Positions 24,586-34,885 of a stretch of 64,000 bases of DNA are shown piece after piece. Within the stretch, counting starts at the first letter, position 1. The number at the start of each line of letters is the position of its first letter. Source of the DNA: Leadbetterella sp964489955 (GTDB lineage Bacteria > Bacteroidota > Bacteroidia > Cytophagales > Spirosomataceae); assembly GCA_964489955.1 (NCBI GenBank), contig CAZBAV010000009.1, positions 20,167 through 84,166 on the forward strand, given 5' to 3'. The notes under the pieces were generated by a model, which ran no database searches, was not told where the DNA came from, and worked only from the letters and a program-made list of their open reading frames with translations. The translations under genes were made by a program, and so were the position numbers.

Positions 24586-27039
24586 TTACTCCGTCCTTAA
24601 ACTTTTTACCGGGTTTGCTACGGCCGCTTTGATAGCTTGGTAGCTTACTGTCAATAAGGCAATCGCTGCAGCTCCTACCGCTGCCACAAAGAACATCCAC
24701 CATTCAATTTCTATCCTAAATACAAAATCCTGTAACCACTTATTCATCATCCACCAGGCTATAGGCGAAGCTATCAGAACCGAAATCAATACCAGAACCA
24801 GAAATTCGAAGGAAAGTAGACGAGTAATACTAAATACAGAAGCTCCTAAAACTTTACGGACACCAATTTCTTTTGTTCTCCGATAAGCAATAAGTGTAGC
24901 CAAGCCAAATAAACCCAAGCAACTGATTAGAATAGCAATGAAAGTAGCAGCCGTAACGAGCTTTTGCGTTCGTCTTTCGTTTTTATAAAACTTTTCTACG
25001 GTGTCATCGTAAAAAGTATATTTAAAAGGAGCACTTCCGTATGTTTTTTTCCAGTCGGCTTCGATGTTCTTTAAAGCACCCTCCCATTGACTTACGTTTT
25101 CAGGAAGTTTGATGTTCACTATGGGCTGAGGAATTCTTTTGGTGGCTATTATAGAAGGATTTATTGCAGATTGCGTTCCAAACTGATGAAAATCACTCAC
25201 TACGCCCACTATTGGATATGATTTAATGTTTCCATGTTTAGAAAGCAGAACTTTCCCAACGGCTTCTTGCGGAGAACCCAATTTATAGGCTTCCAAAGCT
25301 TTTTCATTAATAACAATCTCGTTCATGGTGTCAGATGCCATGAATCCCCTACCTGCCAACATTTTAAAATCATACAGCTTCAGATAATCGGTATCTCCAA
25401 ACTTCATGTGTACCATGCTTTGTACCTCAGTGGTATCGTCCATGTGTACTAGCACATTACCCCACATAGTATCATCCATAGGTCGGCTTCCAATAGACAC
25501 GCCATCTAAAGAAGAGTTTCTCTCTAACTCATTCTTAAATACAAGAATCTTGTCTCTAGTAGCCTTGTCACCCGCAATATGGTCCGGAATATCTACCGTC
25601 ACGATTCTATCTGCTGTAAAACCGGGGTTTTTATCTAATGAAAACTGAATTTGCCTATAAATAACTACACTACCGATGATAAAAACCTGAGCTACAAGGA
25701 ATTGAAAAATAATTAATCCTTTTCGCATAGAAAAGCGGTTTCTTCCCACCACTTTTTCGGTTACACCTTTTAGCACATTTACGGTATTTACTCTGGAAGA
25801 AATCCATGCCGGATACAAACCAGAAACGAGAGAAATTACCAAAATGAGCCCCAACATAAAAGCAATCATGCTTCCGTAATTCATGTAACTGTTCATTCCT
25901 TCGGGAAGGAAATCCTGAAAGAGCCTAACTCCAAAATATGTAAACCCAAAAGACACCAATGCGGAAAACGTGCATAAAACGAGAGATTCTAGCATAAAAC
26001 TCAAGATAATCTGTCCTTTTGAGCTGCCGAGCGTTTTACGAACTCCAATTTCTTTGGCACGCATTGGCAACTGTGCCGTGCTGAGGTTGATGTAATTAAT
26101 ACAGGCCAAAAGCAACAGAAAAGCAGCCGTAATCATAAGCCCACGCAAAAGTTTAGGATCTACCGTACGTGTTTGAGCATTAAAACCCGACTCAAAATGC
26201 TTCTGTGTCAAAGGAAATGCCTCATACCAGCTTTCATACTTATATTTTTCATACTGCTCTTTGTTGAACTTCCTATTAACTTCGTTAAGCGGGCCGAGTA
26301 TCGATGACATTTTCACTCCGGTAGAAGGTTTTACGAACATCAAGTCGTTTGAACTCATTCCTCCCCAACGCCCCGCATCTAAATACTCGTCGTTTACCTT
26401 AATAAACTCATTGTTGTCTTCAAAACTGTTTGGAAAGTCAAACGATGCCACCACCGCAGAAACCTGTCTTTTAATAGAATCATCATATGTAATGACTTTA
26501 CCAACCACATCATGTACACTTAAAGACGGAAAGTATTCTTTTGCACGTGTATCCGTTAAAACTACCTTATCGGAACTGCTTAAAGGATCTGTAGAGCTGC
26601 CCGCAATAAACTTGTAGGGAAACATTTTAAAATGCTCAGAAAAAGTAGAAATCAGTTGAATATCTCCTTCTTCTCCATTTCGTTTCCCTCGAATCATTTC
26701 ATCCTTATTCCCGCTTACATTTGCGTGATGATGATATTGGTAAAACATAGGAACAGCCAGCTCAACACCGGGAATGTCATTTTTCAAAACACCTAAAACA
26801 GGTTTTGCTACACCGGCAAAACCACCAGATTTGCCATCTCCGTCTTTGCTTTTGGATACAATCTGATAGATATTTTGGGCATCTGAGATTTTCTTGTCAT
26901 AGCTATTCTCATAATTTACCATTCTGAAAATTATCCAGCCCACACTTATGCAGACACTCAGTCCAAGTACATTTAAAAATGTAAACAACCTGTTTCTCCA
27001 AAGTTGTCTTGTTACGGTTATTAAAAAGTTCTTTATCAT
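24586..27039 (-). CDS. MacB/FtsX-type ABC permease 1 of 5
   Basis: An 817-residue permease with the duplicated MacB_PCD-FtsX layout of Bacteroidota: one N-terminal helix (LFTFLNVLGLSVCISVGWIIF), a periplasmic domain, three helices near 300-420, a second cytoplasmic-to-membrane helix near 450 (RKGLIIFQFLVAQVFIIGSV), a second periplasmic domain and a final three-helix bundle. The motifs MRAKEIGVRKTLG and RRTKEIGVRKVLGAS are the coupling helices that contact the ATPase. It ends in ANPVKSLRTE. Substrate unknown; family members move lipids, peptides or macrolides or act as mechanotransmitters. Confidence 0.92.
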   Translation of the reverse strand: MIKNFLITVTRQLWRNRLFTFLNVLGLSVCISVGWIIFRMVNYENSYDKKISDAQNIYQIVSKSKDGDGKSGGFAGVAKPVLGVLKNDIPGVELAVPMFYQYHHHANVSGNKDEMIRGKRNGEEGDIQLISTFSEHFKMFPYKFIAGSSTDPLSSSDKVVLTDTRAKEYFPSLSVHDVVGKVITYDDSIKRQVSAVVASFDFPNSFEDNNEFIKVNDEYLDAGRWGGMSSNDLMFVKPSTGVKMSSILGPLNEVNRKFNKEQYEKYKYESWYEAFPLTQKHFESGFNAQTRTVDPKLLRGLMITAAFLLLLACINYINLSTAQLPMRAKEIGVRKTLGSSKGQIILSFMLESLVLCTFSALVSFGFTYFGVRLFQDFLPEGMNSYMNYGSMIAFMLGLILVISLVSGLYPAWISSRVNTVNVLKGVTEKVVGRNRFSMRKGLIIFQFLVAQVFIIGSVVIYRQIQFSLDKNPGFTADRIVTVDIPDHIAGDKATRDKILVFKNELERNSSLDGVSIGSRPMDDTMWGNVLVHMDDTTEVQSMVHMKFGDTDYLKLYDFKMLAGRGFMASDTMNEIVINEKALEAYKLGSPQEAVGKVLLSKHGNIKSYPIVGVVSDFHQFGTQSAINPSIIATKRIPQPIVNIKLPENVSQWEGALKNIEADWKKTYGSAPFKYTFYDDTVEKFYKNERRTQKLVTAATFIAILISCLGLFGLATLIAYRRTKEIGVRKVLGASVFSITRLLSFEFLVLVLISVLIASPIAWWMMNKWLQDFVFRIEIEWWMFFVAAVGAAAIALLTVSYQAIKAAVANPVKSLRTE

Positions 27040-27052
27040 AATTTTGTTGTTT

Positions 27053-27203
27053 TAAGCTGACAGCTATCAGAAATAAGCTATCAGATGTTAGATTTTTTCA
27101 GTCAGGGTTTTAGAAGTTAGATATCAAAAGTTAGAATCGGCCTTCGACAAGCTAAGGCTGAAAACTGATAGCTGATTACTAAAAGCTGAAAGCTAATAAC
27201 TCA
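27053..27203. repeat. Heptad-periodic inverted arrays with a REP-like core, permease 1 to 2 spacer
   Basis: Left array 27053-27094 holds six units (TAAGCTG, ACAGCTA, TCAGAAA, TAAGCTA, TCAGATG, TTAGATT), and looser units continue to about 27135. Right array 27155-27203 holds seven perfect units on the - strand (TGAGTTA, TTAGCTT, TCAGCTT, TTAGTAA, TCAGCTA, TCAGTTT, TCAGCCT). The first of these includes the stop codon of permease 2. Between them at 27141-27155 lies CCTTCGACAAGCTAAG, which resembles a widespread dispersed repeat. Confidence 0.92.
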
Positions 27204-29592
27204 TTCTGTCCTTAAACTTTTAACCGGATTAGCTATAGCTGCTTTGATGGTTTGAAAACTGATGGTAAACAAAACCAATAGTGTAACCACTGACCCTGCA
27301 GAAATAAACACCCACCATTGCATATCTATACGGTAACTAAACTTCTGCAGCCATATTTTGGAAGCCCACCACGCTAGTGGAAAAGCAATAAACATGGCAA
27401 TAAGGATAAGCTTTACAAAATTGGAAGAGAGTAATGCCACAATTTCTGTCACTGAGGCTCCCAATACCTTCCTGACTCCAATTTCCTTTATACGCTGCCT
27501 TATAGTGTAAGTAGACAGTCCGAAAAGTCCCAAGCAGGCCAAAACAATAGCCATAATGGCAAAAATATTGAAGATGGTACCCGTACGTTTTTCGGCATCG
27601 TACATATTCTGGTAATCTGAATCCATAAAACGTGCTTCAAAAGGCCTGTCCGGAGAAACGGTTTTCCATATTTTTTCAAGGGATTTTAATGTCTCGGGAA
27701 TCTTTGCACCAGAAACACTTACTATAGCTACATTAGCCCAATCAGAAGGGAACAGCACCAAAGGCTTGATCTCGGAATGTAAAGAAGCAAAATGAAAGTC
27801 TTTAACTACGCCTTTTACTTCTCCTGAATTTCCATTAAAATTGGTCTTTTTGCCAATAGCTTCTTGCGGCGTCCAGCCCATGGCCTTTGCTCCAGACTCA
27901 TTGACTAAAATCCGCATATAACGCTGGCCTTCTTCCTCATTATTAGCATCTTTTATATCTTGTGCGGTAAGATCCTCACCCGCTACTAGCTCAATTCCAG
28001 CAACCTTTATGAAGCTTTCGTCTACGGGATTTGCCGTAATGGCCATGTTAGTAGATGTACCAGTGGCTTCTAGCGAATAGCCTCCATTTATCGTAACAGG
28101 GCTTTCGTACGAAAAAGATACGCCTTTTACGGTAGGTATAGCTGACAGCTCAGACCTCAATAAATCCTTCTTTTCATTGAGCTTAGTGTCCATATCCAGT
28201 ATCAACTTGTTCTCACGCTGGTAGCCCAGTTTCTTATCTTGAAAATAGTCTAGCTGCAGCTTGATGACAAAAGTGGCTACAATTAAGAAAATGGAAACTA
28301 CAAACTGGAAAACCGTAAGGCTAGTTCTAAGCATACCGCCGGAAACAGAGTTTTTGAATGCTCCTTTCAGTACTTTCACTGGTTCATATGAAGACAAAAC
28401 CACAGCGGGATATGCTCCTGCAAGCACTGCAATGAGTAAAGCTGTACCCACTCCGCTAAGTATCAGGATGGGTTGAAACAAACTACCCACTTCTATACCT
28501 GTACCTGCAACGGAGTTAAATACCGGAATTAATACTGCTGCCAATATAAAACTGGCTAATAAGGCAAATCCCACCATCACTCCCGATTCACTAATAAACT
28601 GCCAGAAAATCTGCGATTTCCAGGCACCTGCGATTTTTCTCACACCTACTTCCTTGGCCCTTTCCACACTTCTAGCCGTAGAGAGATTTATATATGTGGA
28701 ACAAGCAATGAGAAGCACCAAAATGGCAACACAAGCAATAATGTAGATGTACGCCATACTGGAATTGGGCTTTATGGCATCATAAGCTGAGTGCAAATGA
28801 ATGTCTGAAAACCGTTCTAACTCAAAAGATACTTTGAAATCTGTACCTACATTCTCTTTCTGCATGAAAGCGTTTATCTTCTGTTGCAGAGTAGGTAGAA
28901 CATCTTTGTTGGTCAATAGCAGGTAGGTCGTAAAGTTTGCATTTGAATAGGTTTCTTCCTGGAGTTTACCACTGGAAGTAAGACTTGCTATTACACTATA
29001 TTGTATCTGCGAATTTTCAGGAGCGTCTTCAACAACTCCACTTACCAAAAATGGATTGGGATTACTTNNNNNNNNNNCTTCCTATTTGGATACTTTTACC
29101 CAAAGCCTCCTCCGTGCCAAAATACTTTTTCGCTTCAGATTTAGCTAAAACAACTTTATTGGCTCCTTGTAGAGCATTAACCGCATTTCCTGATAACAAT
29201 TTAAAATCAAAAATCTCGAAGAATGTAGAGTCTGCAAAAAGGACATTAGCCTCTTTCCAAATTTTATTTTCTCCAGCTTTAATCACTCTGTTTCCCACAA
29301 ATAACCTCGCCCCACTTTCAACCTCAGGGAACTGTCTCTTAAACTCAGGAAATACTTTTGTACTTGTAAAATTCCCTTTTTGAGAATGATCTCCGACTTT
29401 GTATTCCATTATCACACGCGACAACCTATCTGCTTTTATGTGGAAACGATCAAAACTCAGTTCATGAAACAAGTATAAACTAAGCAACAAAAAGCTTGTG
29501 AGACCAACTGTTAGGCCCACAAGGTTTATAAACGAGAAACTTTTATGTCTAACAATGTTTCTCCAGGCGATTTTTATATAATTCTTTATCAT
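27201..29592 (-). CDS. MacB/FtsX-type ABC permease 2 of 5, interrupted by an assembly gap
   Basis: Two ORFs are halves of one permease gene. The N-terminal half begins at ATG 29592 (MIKNYIKIAWRNIVRHKSFSF) and runs to GKSIQIG; the C-terminal half picks up with NPNPFLVSGVVEDAPENSQ. Between them lie 10 unknown bases (29068-29077). Reading from both sides, the true gap length should be a multiple of three if the gene is intact, so 10 is not the real length. The rest has the standard MacB_PCD-FtsX duplicated layout, coupling helices ERAKEVGVRKIAG and RIKEIGVRKVLGAS, and the ending ANPVKSLRTE. About 795 residues when complete. Confidence 0.88.
29068..29077. other. Run of 10 N, assembly gap
   Basis: Ten undetermined bases lie inside permease 2. 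The gap breaks the reading frame but flanking codons join sensibly across it. Confidence 0.99.
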
Positions 29593-29609
29593 AATTTGTA
29601 TGTATTTTT

Positions 29610-29719
29610 TGAGCTGTAAGTAGTCAGCCATAAGCTGTCAACTACAAGCCATCAGATTTTCACCTTTCCCTAGTGCTATTCACTTGTAGCTGTTCACTGT
29701 TAGTTGTTCACTTACCTCA
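29610..29719. repeat. Heptad-periodic inverted arrays, permease 2 to 3 spacer
   Basis: Left array 29610-29658 has seven units (TGAGCTG, TAAGTAG, TCAGCCA, TAAGCTG, TCAACTA, CAAGCCA, TCAGATT). Right array 29676-29719 has units on the - strand (TGAGGTA, TGAACAA, CTAACAG, TGAACAG, CTACAAG, TGAATAG), with a 2-base slip after the first. TGAG at its end is the permease 3 stop codon plus one base. Confidence 0.88.
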
Positions 29720-32098
29720 CTCCGTCCTTAAACTTTTCACCGGATTGGCTATTGCTGCTTTAATGGTCTGAAAACTGATGGTTAAAAATGCTATTATCAT
29801 GCAGGCAAAACCAACAATTATGAAATACCACCATTTTAATTCTATGCGATACTGGTAGTCTTGTAACCAAGTGTTTAGTAAATACCAAGCCACAGGTACA
29901 GCCACTATAAACGACACCAAAACCAGCTTCAAGAAATCTTTAGAAAGCAGCAGCGAAATGTTTCCTACACTTGCACCAAGAACTTTTCTTACACCAATCT
30001 CTTTGGTACGAAAAGCAGCTGTATAAGCCGATAATCCAAACAGTCCTAGACAAGAAATAAATGCCGCCAAAACTGCAAACAACATAGCTAGCTGACCAAC
30101 AAACTTGATGTCGTTAAACATACTATCATACGTCTCGTTCAGAAATTTATATTCAAATGGTAAAGCATGGTCAAGTACTTTTACACTCGCTTCCAAACCT
30201 TTAATCTGCTCTTTAGCATCCTTTCCTGCGGCCAAACGAACATAGATATTCCCGCCCCAGTCGGCAGTTTGCTGGACACTGGTAGGAAAAAACAACACTG
30301 GCTGGTCGGGTCCATACAGGTCATTGAACAGAAAAGGCTCGGTAATACCAATTATAGTAAAGCTTTCTGCACCTTTCCGTGCAATCTTATTTCCCACTTT
30401 TCCTTCTTTACCCAAAAGCTTGGCAAAAGCATCATTTATAATCACATTGCTCCCTTCTGCTTGAGGATTATCACCAAAATTCCTTCCGGATGCCATTTCC
30501 ATTTTCATCATCGGGAAGAAAAAAGAATTTATCCCCATGAAACTTACCAAATGATCTTGATTATTGTCTTTTCCCGGCCATACAAAACCACCTCCGTTAG
30601 ACCAAATAGCCAAAATATTGGAAGTAGAAACCGATACTTCCTCTGCTATTCCTTTACTTTTCAGGTCTTGACGGAGTACATCAAACTTGTTAACTAACTG
30701 TTCTGATAGCGGAACAGAAAGAACATTATTAAGGTCATACCCCAAGTCTCTTTGGCGTACATGGTTTATCTGAGTGTATACCACAAAAACCGCTACCATA
30801 AAAACTATAGCTATGGCAAACTGAGTAACCACAAGTCCTTTCCTCACAAATGAAGCCCCTGCACCTTTACGCTTCTTAATGGCATTTAGCGGATTAAAAG
30901 ATGACAAATAAAGACTAGGATATGAGCCTGCCAGAATTCCACAAAACAGCCCTATAAAAAGCAATCCAAAAAGATTGGCCGGCTTACTCAAATCAAAGCT
31001 CAGAGGTAAATCTAACATTTGGCCAAAGGGCTTCACTACAAGAAATAATATCAACACCGCAATGCCCAAAGCTGTCATAGAAGTAATGATACTTTCGGTC
31101 ATAAATTGGGCAAAAATCTGTAATCTGGATGCTCCTACCACCTTTTTCAGACCTATTTCCTTTGCCCTCCTTTCGCTACGGGCGGTAGATAGGTTCATGA
31201 AGTTTATACACGCAATAACCAAAATGATTATGCCTATCATACCAAAAAGTTTCATGTACTTGATAGATCCCTCGCTCGGTTGTTCTACCCCCGCTCTAAA
31301 GCTGTTATACACAGCCAAACGCGTAATTGGATACAAAAAAACCTCATGCAGCACCTTGTTACCACTCTTTTCCTTTATCAGTGGCATCATTTTCTTATTC
31401 ACATCCGCTACAGCCACGCCCTCATTAAGTGAGGCATAAGTACGCATTCCGCACTGTCCCCAATAACTCCAATTTTGCACAAAACTGCTGTCTTGGAATG
31501 CTTTTACCATGCCCACCACAAAATTGGGTTTTACGGTAATATTTTGGTCCGGAAAACCGTATACTTTAGTTACGGTAAAAATATCGTTTTTGTTAAAGCT
31601 AAGAGTTTGTCCAATAGGATCTTCGTTTGCGAAAAGTGTCTCTGCCATTTCTTCCGAAATAGCTATTTGACTCGGATTTGCTAATGAAAAATCTGCCGCC
31701 TGTTTCAGCGAAGTAAAAGGTACGATTTCGAAAAAAGAACTATCAGCATACAATCCTGATTTACTCACAAATTTATCGTCCTTACCAAAAACCCCGCCTA
31801 AATCTAATGTACGGCTTACAGCCTTAAAGCCAGGAATTTCTTTATACATGGCTTCTGCTAGCGGACCAGCTGTAGAGCTGAAAGTGACTATATCGTCACC
31901 GTATTGCTGGTTGTTTTTTACAATGTAAATATTCTCAGCATCCGCAAAAGCTCTGTTAGTATCTAGCTTGTATTGGATATACAAAAAGATGAGCGTAGCA
32001 CACACAATACCAATTGCAAGGCCAGCAATGTTAAGGAGCGAATACTCTTTTTCCCTTAAGAGATTTCTCCAACCGATTTTTATATAGTTTCTTATCAT
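29717..32098 (-). CDS. MacB/FtsX-type ABC permease 3 of 5
   Basis: A 793-residue permease starting MIRNYIKIGWRNLLREKEYS, with the N-terminal amphipathic helix and first transmembrane segment typical of the group. Coupling helices are RRAKEIGLKKVVGAS and FRTKEIGVRKVLGAS. The second half has a MacB_PCD domain with VSFMGINSFFFPMMKMEMASGRNF. It ends ANPVKSLRTE. It is closely similar in layout to its four neighbours but diverged in the periplasmic domains, so the cluster is an old tandem duplication and not a recent copy. Leader CAAAATTATG is shared with permeases 1 and 4-type starts. Confidence 0.92.
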   Translation of the reverse strand: MIRNYIKIGWRNLLREKEYSLLNIAGLAIGIVCATLIFLYIQYKLDTNRAFADAENIYIVKNNQQYGDDIVTFSSTAGPLAEAMYKEIPGFKAVSRTLDLGGVFGKDDKFVSKSGLYADSSFFEIVPFTSLKQAADFSLANPSQIAISEEMAETLFANEDPIGQTLSFNKNDIFTVTKVYGFPDQNITVKPNFVVGMVKAFQDSSFVQNWSYWGQCGMRTYASLNEGVAVADVNKKMMPLIKEKSGNKVLHEVFLYPITRLAVYNSFRAGVEQPSEGSIKYMKLFGMIGIIILVIACINFMNLSTARSERRAKEIGLKKVVGASRLQIFAQFMTESIITSMTALGIAVLILFLVVKPFGQMLDLPLSFDLSKPANLFGLLFIGLFCGILAGSYPSLYLSSFNPLNAIKKRKGAGASFVRKGLVVTQFAIAIVFMVAVFVVYTQINHVRQRDLGYDLNNVLSVPLSEQLVNKFDVLRQDLKSKGIAEEVSVSTSNILAIWSNGGGFVWPGKDNNQDHLVSFMGINSFFFPMMKMEMASGRNFGDNPQAEGSNVIINDAFAKLLGKEGKVGNKIARKGAESFTIIGITEPFLFNDLYGPDQPVLFFPTSVQQTADWGGNIYVRLAAGKDAKEQIKGLEASVKVLDHALPFEYKFLNETYDSMFNDIKFVGQLAMLFAVLAAFISCLGLFGLSAYTAAFRTKEIGVRKVLGASVGNISLLLSKDFLKLVLVSFIVAVPVAWYLLNTWLQDYQYRIELKWWYFIIVGFACMIIAFLTISFQTIKAAIANPVKSLRTE

Positions 32099-32115
32099 AA
32101 TTTTGTTTGTTTTTT

Positions 32116-32280
32116 TGAGCTTTGAGTTGTGAGTTATAAGTCTTGAGATATGAGTTTTGAGTTCCCAGTTATAATAAATAGATAATTACCTGATTATTGT
32201 TAATTACTCTTCTCTCAAAACTCATCACTAAGCTCTCATAGCTCCTTTCTCAAAACTCATAGCTCGTTGCTCATTACTAA
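32116..32280. repeat. Heptad-periodic inverted arrays, permease 3 to 4 spacer
   Basis: Left array 32116-32171 has eight units in perfect register (TGAGCTT, TGAGTTG, TGAGTTA, TAAGTCT, TGAGATA, TGAGTTT, TGAGTTC, CCAGTTA). Right array 32211-32280 has ten units on the - strand (TTAGTAA, TGAGCAA, CGAGCTA, TGAGTTT, TGAGAAA, GGAGCTA, TGAGAGC, TTAGTGA, TGAGTTT, TGAGAGA). This spacer uses the TGAG flavour throughout. Confidence 0.93.
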
Positions 32281-32288
32281 TAGCTCCC

Positions 32289-34685
32289 TCACTCTGTCCT
32301 TAAACTTTTTACAGGATTAATTCTGGCGGCTTTAATAGCATGGAAACTCACTGTGAGTATGGTAATTCCTAATGCTCCTAAGGCCGAAATCACAAAAACC
32401 CACCATTCTATGCTTATTCTGTAGCTGTATCCTTGCAGCCAAATATTTAAATAATAATAAGCTAGAGGTGCTGCAATACAACACGATGTAGCCACCAGCC
32501 ATAAAAAATCTCCCGAAAGCAGTTTCCACAAGCTAAACACCGAAGCTCCTACAATCTTACGTATACCTATTTCTTTGGTGCGTTGTTCTGCCACAAATGA
32601 GGCTAGACCAAACAAACCAAGACAACTGATGAATATAGCAAGAATAGAAAAAATAGCCGAAAGCTTCCCTACTCGCTCTTCTTGTGCAAACTTCACAGCA
32701 TACTCTTGATCCGCAAACAGGTAATCAAAAGGAGCTGAGGGAATCACGTTCTTAAATACATCTTGAACAATGGCCAAAGACTCCTTTGTGCTTTTGTTGG
32801 GGTTAAGTCTGAAGTTAATCCAGTTGACATTTTCATAATCCAGCAGATAAATAGCCTGTTTTACGGGTGTAAAAGGTGAAGACGCTATCATGTTTTTTAC
32901 CACTCCAACAATAGTCAAAGGCTGTCCTCTCCGTCCTTGAGTCCACGTGATAGTTTTACCAACAGGGTCTTTGATATTCATAAACTTCACTGCAGCCTCA
33001 TTTATAAGTACGGCGTTGGAATCGGTGGCAAACTGTCTGGAAAAATCACGCCCATCTGCCATTTCAAAATCCACAGTTTTACCGTATTCATGCGTAACCC
33101 AAAACGTAGCAAAATCTGTATCGAGACTGGGGTCTTTTCCTTCCCACTCAAATCCGCTGCTATTGCTCCACACACTTGTGAGCGGACTTGAAGACTCCGC
33201 CATTTCTATTATAGCACCTCTCTTTTTTAGTTCGGAACGTAATACCTCAAATTTGCCATAAAAGTCAGACGTTTTCATCTCCATCATCACCAGACCATCT
33301 CTGTTATAGCCCACGGGACGGTTTTTAGAATATTGAATTTGCTGGTAAACAATGATAGTTCCTATCATAAGAGCTACCGAAACGGTAAACTGTCCTACTA
33401 CCAATACTTTTCTTGGCAGGCTTGCTAACTTACCTATTTTGTACGTTCCTTTAAGAACCTTCACCGGATCAAAAGATGAAAGGAACAGAGCCGGATAACT
33501 ACCCGCCAACAAGCCTGTGAGAAAGGTAAAAGCTAAACCTATTCCCCAAAAAGGCAGACTACCCCATGGCATACTTATCCTTTTTTGGGCTACCTCATTA
33601 AACCAAGGCAAAGAGACGTAAACAAAAAATATGGCTATGCAAAAAGCTATAAGTGTAACTAAAACCGACTCAAAAAGAAACTGCCAGACAAGTTGTGAAC
33701 GAACCGAACCTACGGTTTTTCTAATTCCTACCTCTTTTGCACGCTTCTCACTTCGGGCGGTGCTCAAGTTCATGAAGTTTATACAAGCCAACAGCAATAC
33801 AAAAACTCCAATGATAGAAAACATCTTAACATATTTAGCTTGTCCGTCCATTTGCACACCGTCTTTCCATGCATTTTTCAAATGCCATTCATCCATAGGA
33901 TGTAGGAATATTTCGGCATTGAATTTTTTCTCCCCTTCTGAAACCCTGTTTAATTTTGCATGCTTAATATTCTTGTTTACAGTAGCAAAATCCAGATTGT
34001 CACTAATTTGGGCAAAACCCTGAAAGGAATTATTGCTCCATTGTGTTTTTGACCATTCTAACCAAGGTTCTGATGTAAGATACAAATCCCAAGGGGCCAC
34101 AAACTCCAGTTCTCTAAAATGATTATTGTAAGAAAGGTCTTCAAAAACTCCGGTTACTTTTACGTTGAGTACATTGCTAATTTTAAGCATTTCACCCATA
34201 GGGTCTTTATCCTTAAAAAAAGCCTTAGCAGCACTTTCAGACAACAAAATGCTATTCATATTTTGGAGCCCTTCTACCGAACCTTTAAGCATTTTTAACG
34301 ACAATATCTTGGGACCATCTTTGTCGATGTAAATCCCATTTTTACTTCGATGGTCGTTTCCTCTACTCACAATGTAGTCGCCCTGCCAGGAGGCCATGGC
34401 TGTATATTTAAAGTTATCTCGGTAAGTAGTTTTAAGCTCGTTATCCAGCGGAATAGGAAGAGACTCGCCCGTATAAACCTCCCCATTCATGGTTTGGTTT
34501 TGCATGATACGTCCTACTTTCGCATAGTTTTCATTGTCATGGTTAAAGGTGAGTTCATCCCATATCCAAAGACCTATCAACAGGGCTACGGCCATTCCCA
34601 GAGATAACCCAAAGATATTTATGAATGAGAACCCCCGCCCTCTCAAAAGGCTTCTCCATGCTGTTTTTAAATAATTTCTTATCAT
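32289..34685 (-). CDS. MacB/FtsX-type ABC permease 4 of 5
   Basis: A 798-residue permease with start MIRNYLKTAWRSLLRGRGFS. It shows the duplicated layout, coupling helices KRAKEVGIRKTVGS and QRTKEIGIRKIVGAS, two periplasmic MacB_PCD domains and a three-helix C-terminal bundle. It ends INPVKSLRTE. Stop codon TGA is followed by G, giving the TGAG that begins the repeat-like spacer. It belongs to the same operon as the other permeases on the - strand. Confidence 0.92.
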   Translation of the reverse strand: MIRNYLKTAWRSLLRGRGFSFINIFGLSLGMAVALLIGLWIWDELTFNHDNENYAKVGRIMQNQTMNGEVYTGESLPIPLDNELKTTYRDNFKYTAMASWQGDYIVSRGNDHRSKNGIYIDKDGPKILSLKMLKGSVEGLQNMNSILLSESAAKAFFKDKDPMGEMLKISNVLNVKVTGVFEDLSYNNHFRELEFVAPWDLYLTSEPWLEWSKTQWSNNSFQGFAQISDNLDFATVNKNIKHAKLNRVSEGEKKFNAEIFLHPMDEWHLKNAWKDGVQMDGQAKYVKMFSIIGVFVLLLACINFMNLSTARSEKRAKEVGIRKTVGSVRSQLVWQFLFESVLVTLIAFCIAIFFVYVSLPWFNEVAQKRISMPWGSLPFWGIGLAFTFLTGLLAGSYPALFLSSFDPVKVLKGTYKIGKLASLPRKVLVVGQFTVSVALMIGTIIVYQQIQYSKNRPVGYNRDGLVMMEMKTSDFYGKFEVLRSELKKRGAIIEMAESSSPLTSVWSNSSGFEWEGKDPSLDTDFATFWVTHEYGKTVDFEMADGRDFSRQFATDSNAVLINEAAVKFMNIKDPVGKTITWTQGRRGQPLTIVGVVKNMIASSPFTPVKQAIYLLDYENVNWINFRLNPNKSTKESLAIVQDVFKNVIPSAPFDYLFADQEYAVKFAQEERVGKLSAIFSILAIFISCLGLFGLASFVAEQRTKEIGIRKIVGASVFSLWKLLSGDFLWLVATSCCIAAPLAYYYLNIWLQGYSYRISIEWWVFVISALGALGITILTVSFHAIKAARINPVKSLRTE

Positions 34686-34702
34686 AATTTGTTTTGTTTT
34701 GG

Positions 34703-34885
34703 TCAGCTAGCTATCAGAAGTCAGAGATCAGCTATCAGGTTACGAAAAGTTCAAGTTGGTTTCTAAAAGCTAAAACTAATTTCCACTGATTACTGATAGC
34801 TAATTGCTTATAAATAACACCTTAACCCTTTACTCGCCTTCGACAAGCTCAGTCTGACAGCTGAAGTCTGATAGCTGACATCTCA
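34703..34885. repeat. Heptad-periodic arrays with a REP-like core, permease 4 to 5 spacer
   Basis: Left array 34703-34741 has five units (TCAGCTA, then after 4 bases TCAGAAG, TCAGAGA, TCAGCTA, TCAGGTT). An inner - strand block lies at 34783-34803 (TTAGCTA, TCAGTAA, TCAGTGG). Right array 34851-34885 has five units on the - strand (TGAGATG, TCAGCTA, TCAGACT, TCAGCTG, TCAGACT), the first including the permease 5 stop codon. At 34838-34852 lies CTTCGACAAGCTCAG. Confidence 0.9.

Noticed and set aside
28985..29383. + strand ORF running through the assembly gap
   Set aside because: It crosses undetermined bases and lies opposite permease 2.
23711..32280. Heptad arrays as CRISPR or microsatellite
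   Set aside because: Units are 7 bases with no spacer between them and vary at three positions, and arrays are inverted about a centre. This fits neither a CRISPR array nor a simple slipped microsatellite.
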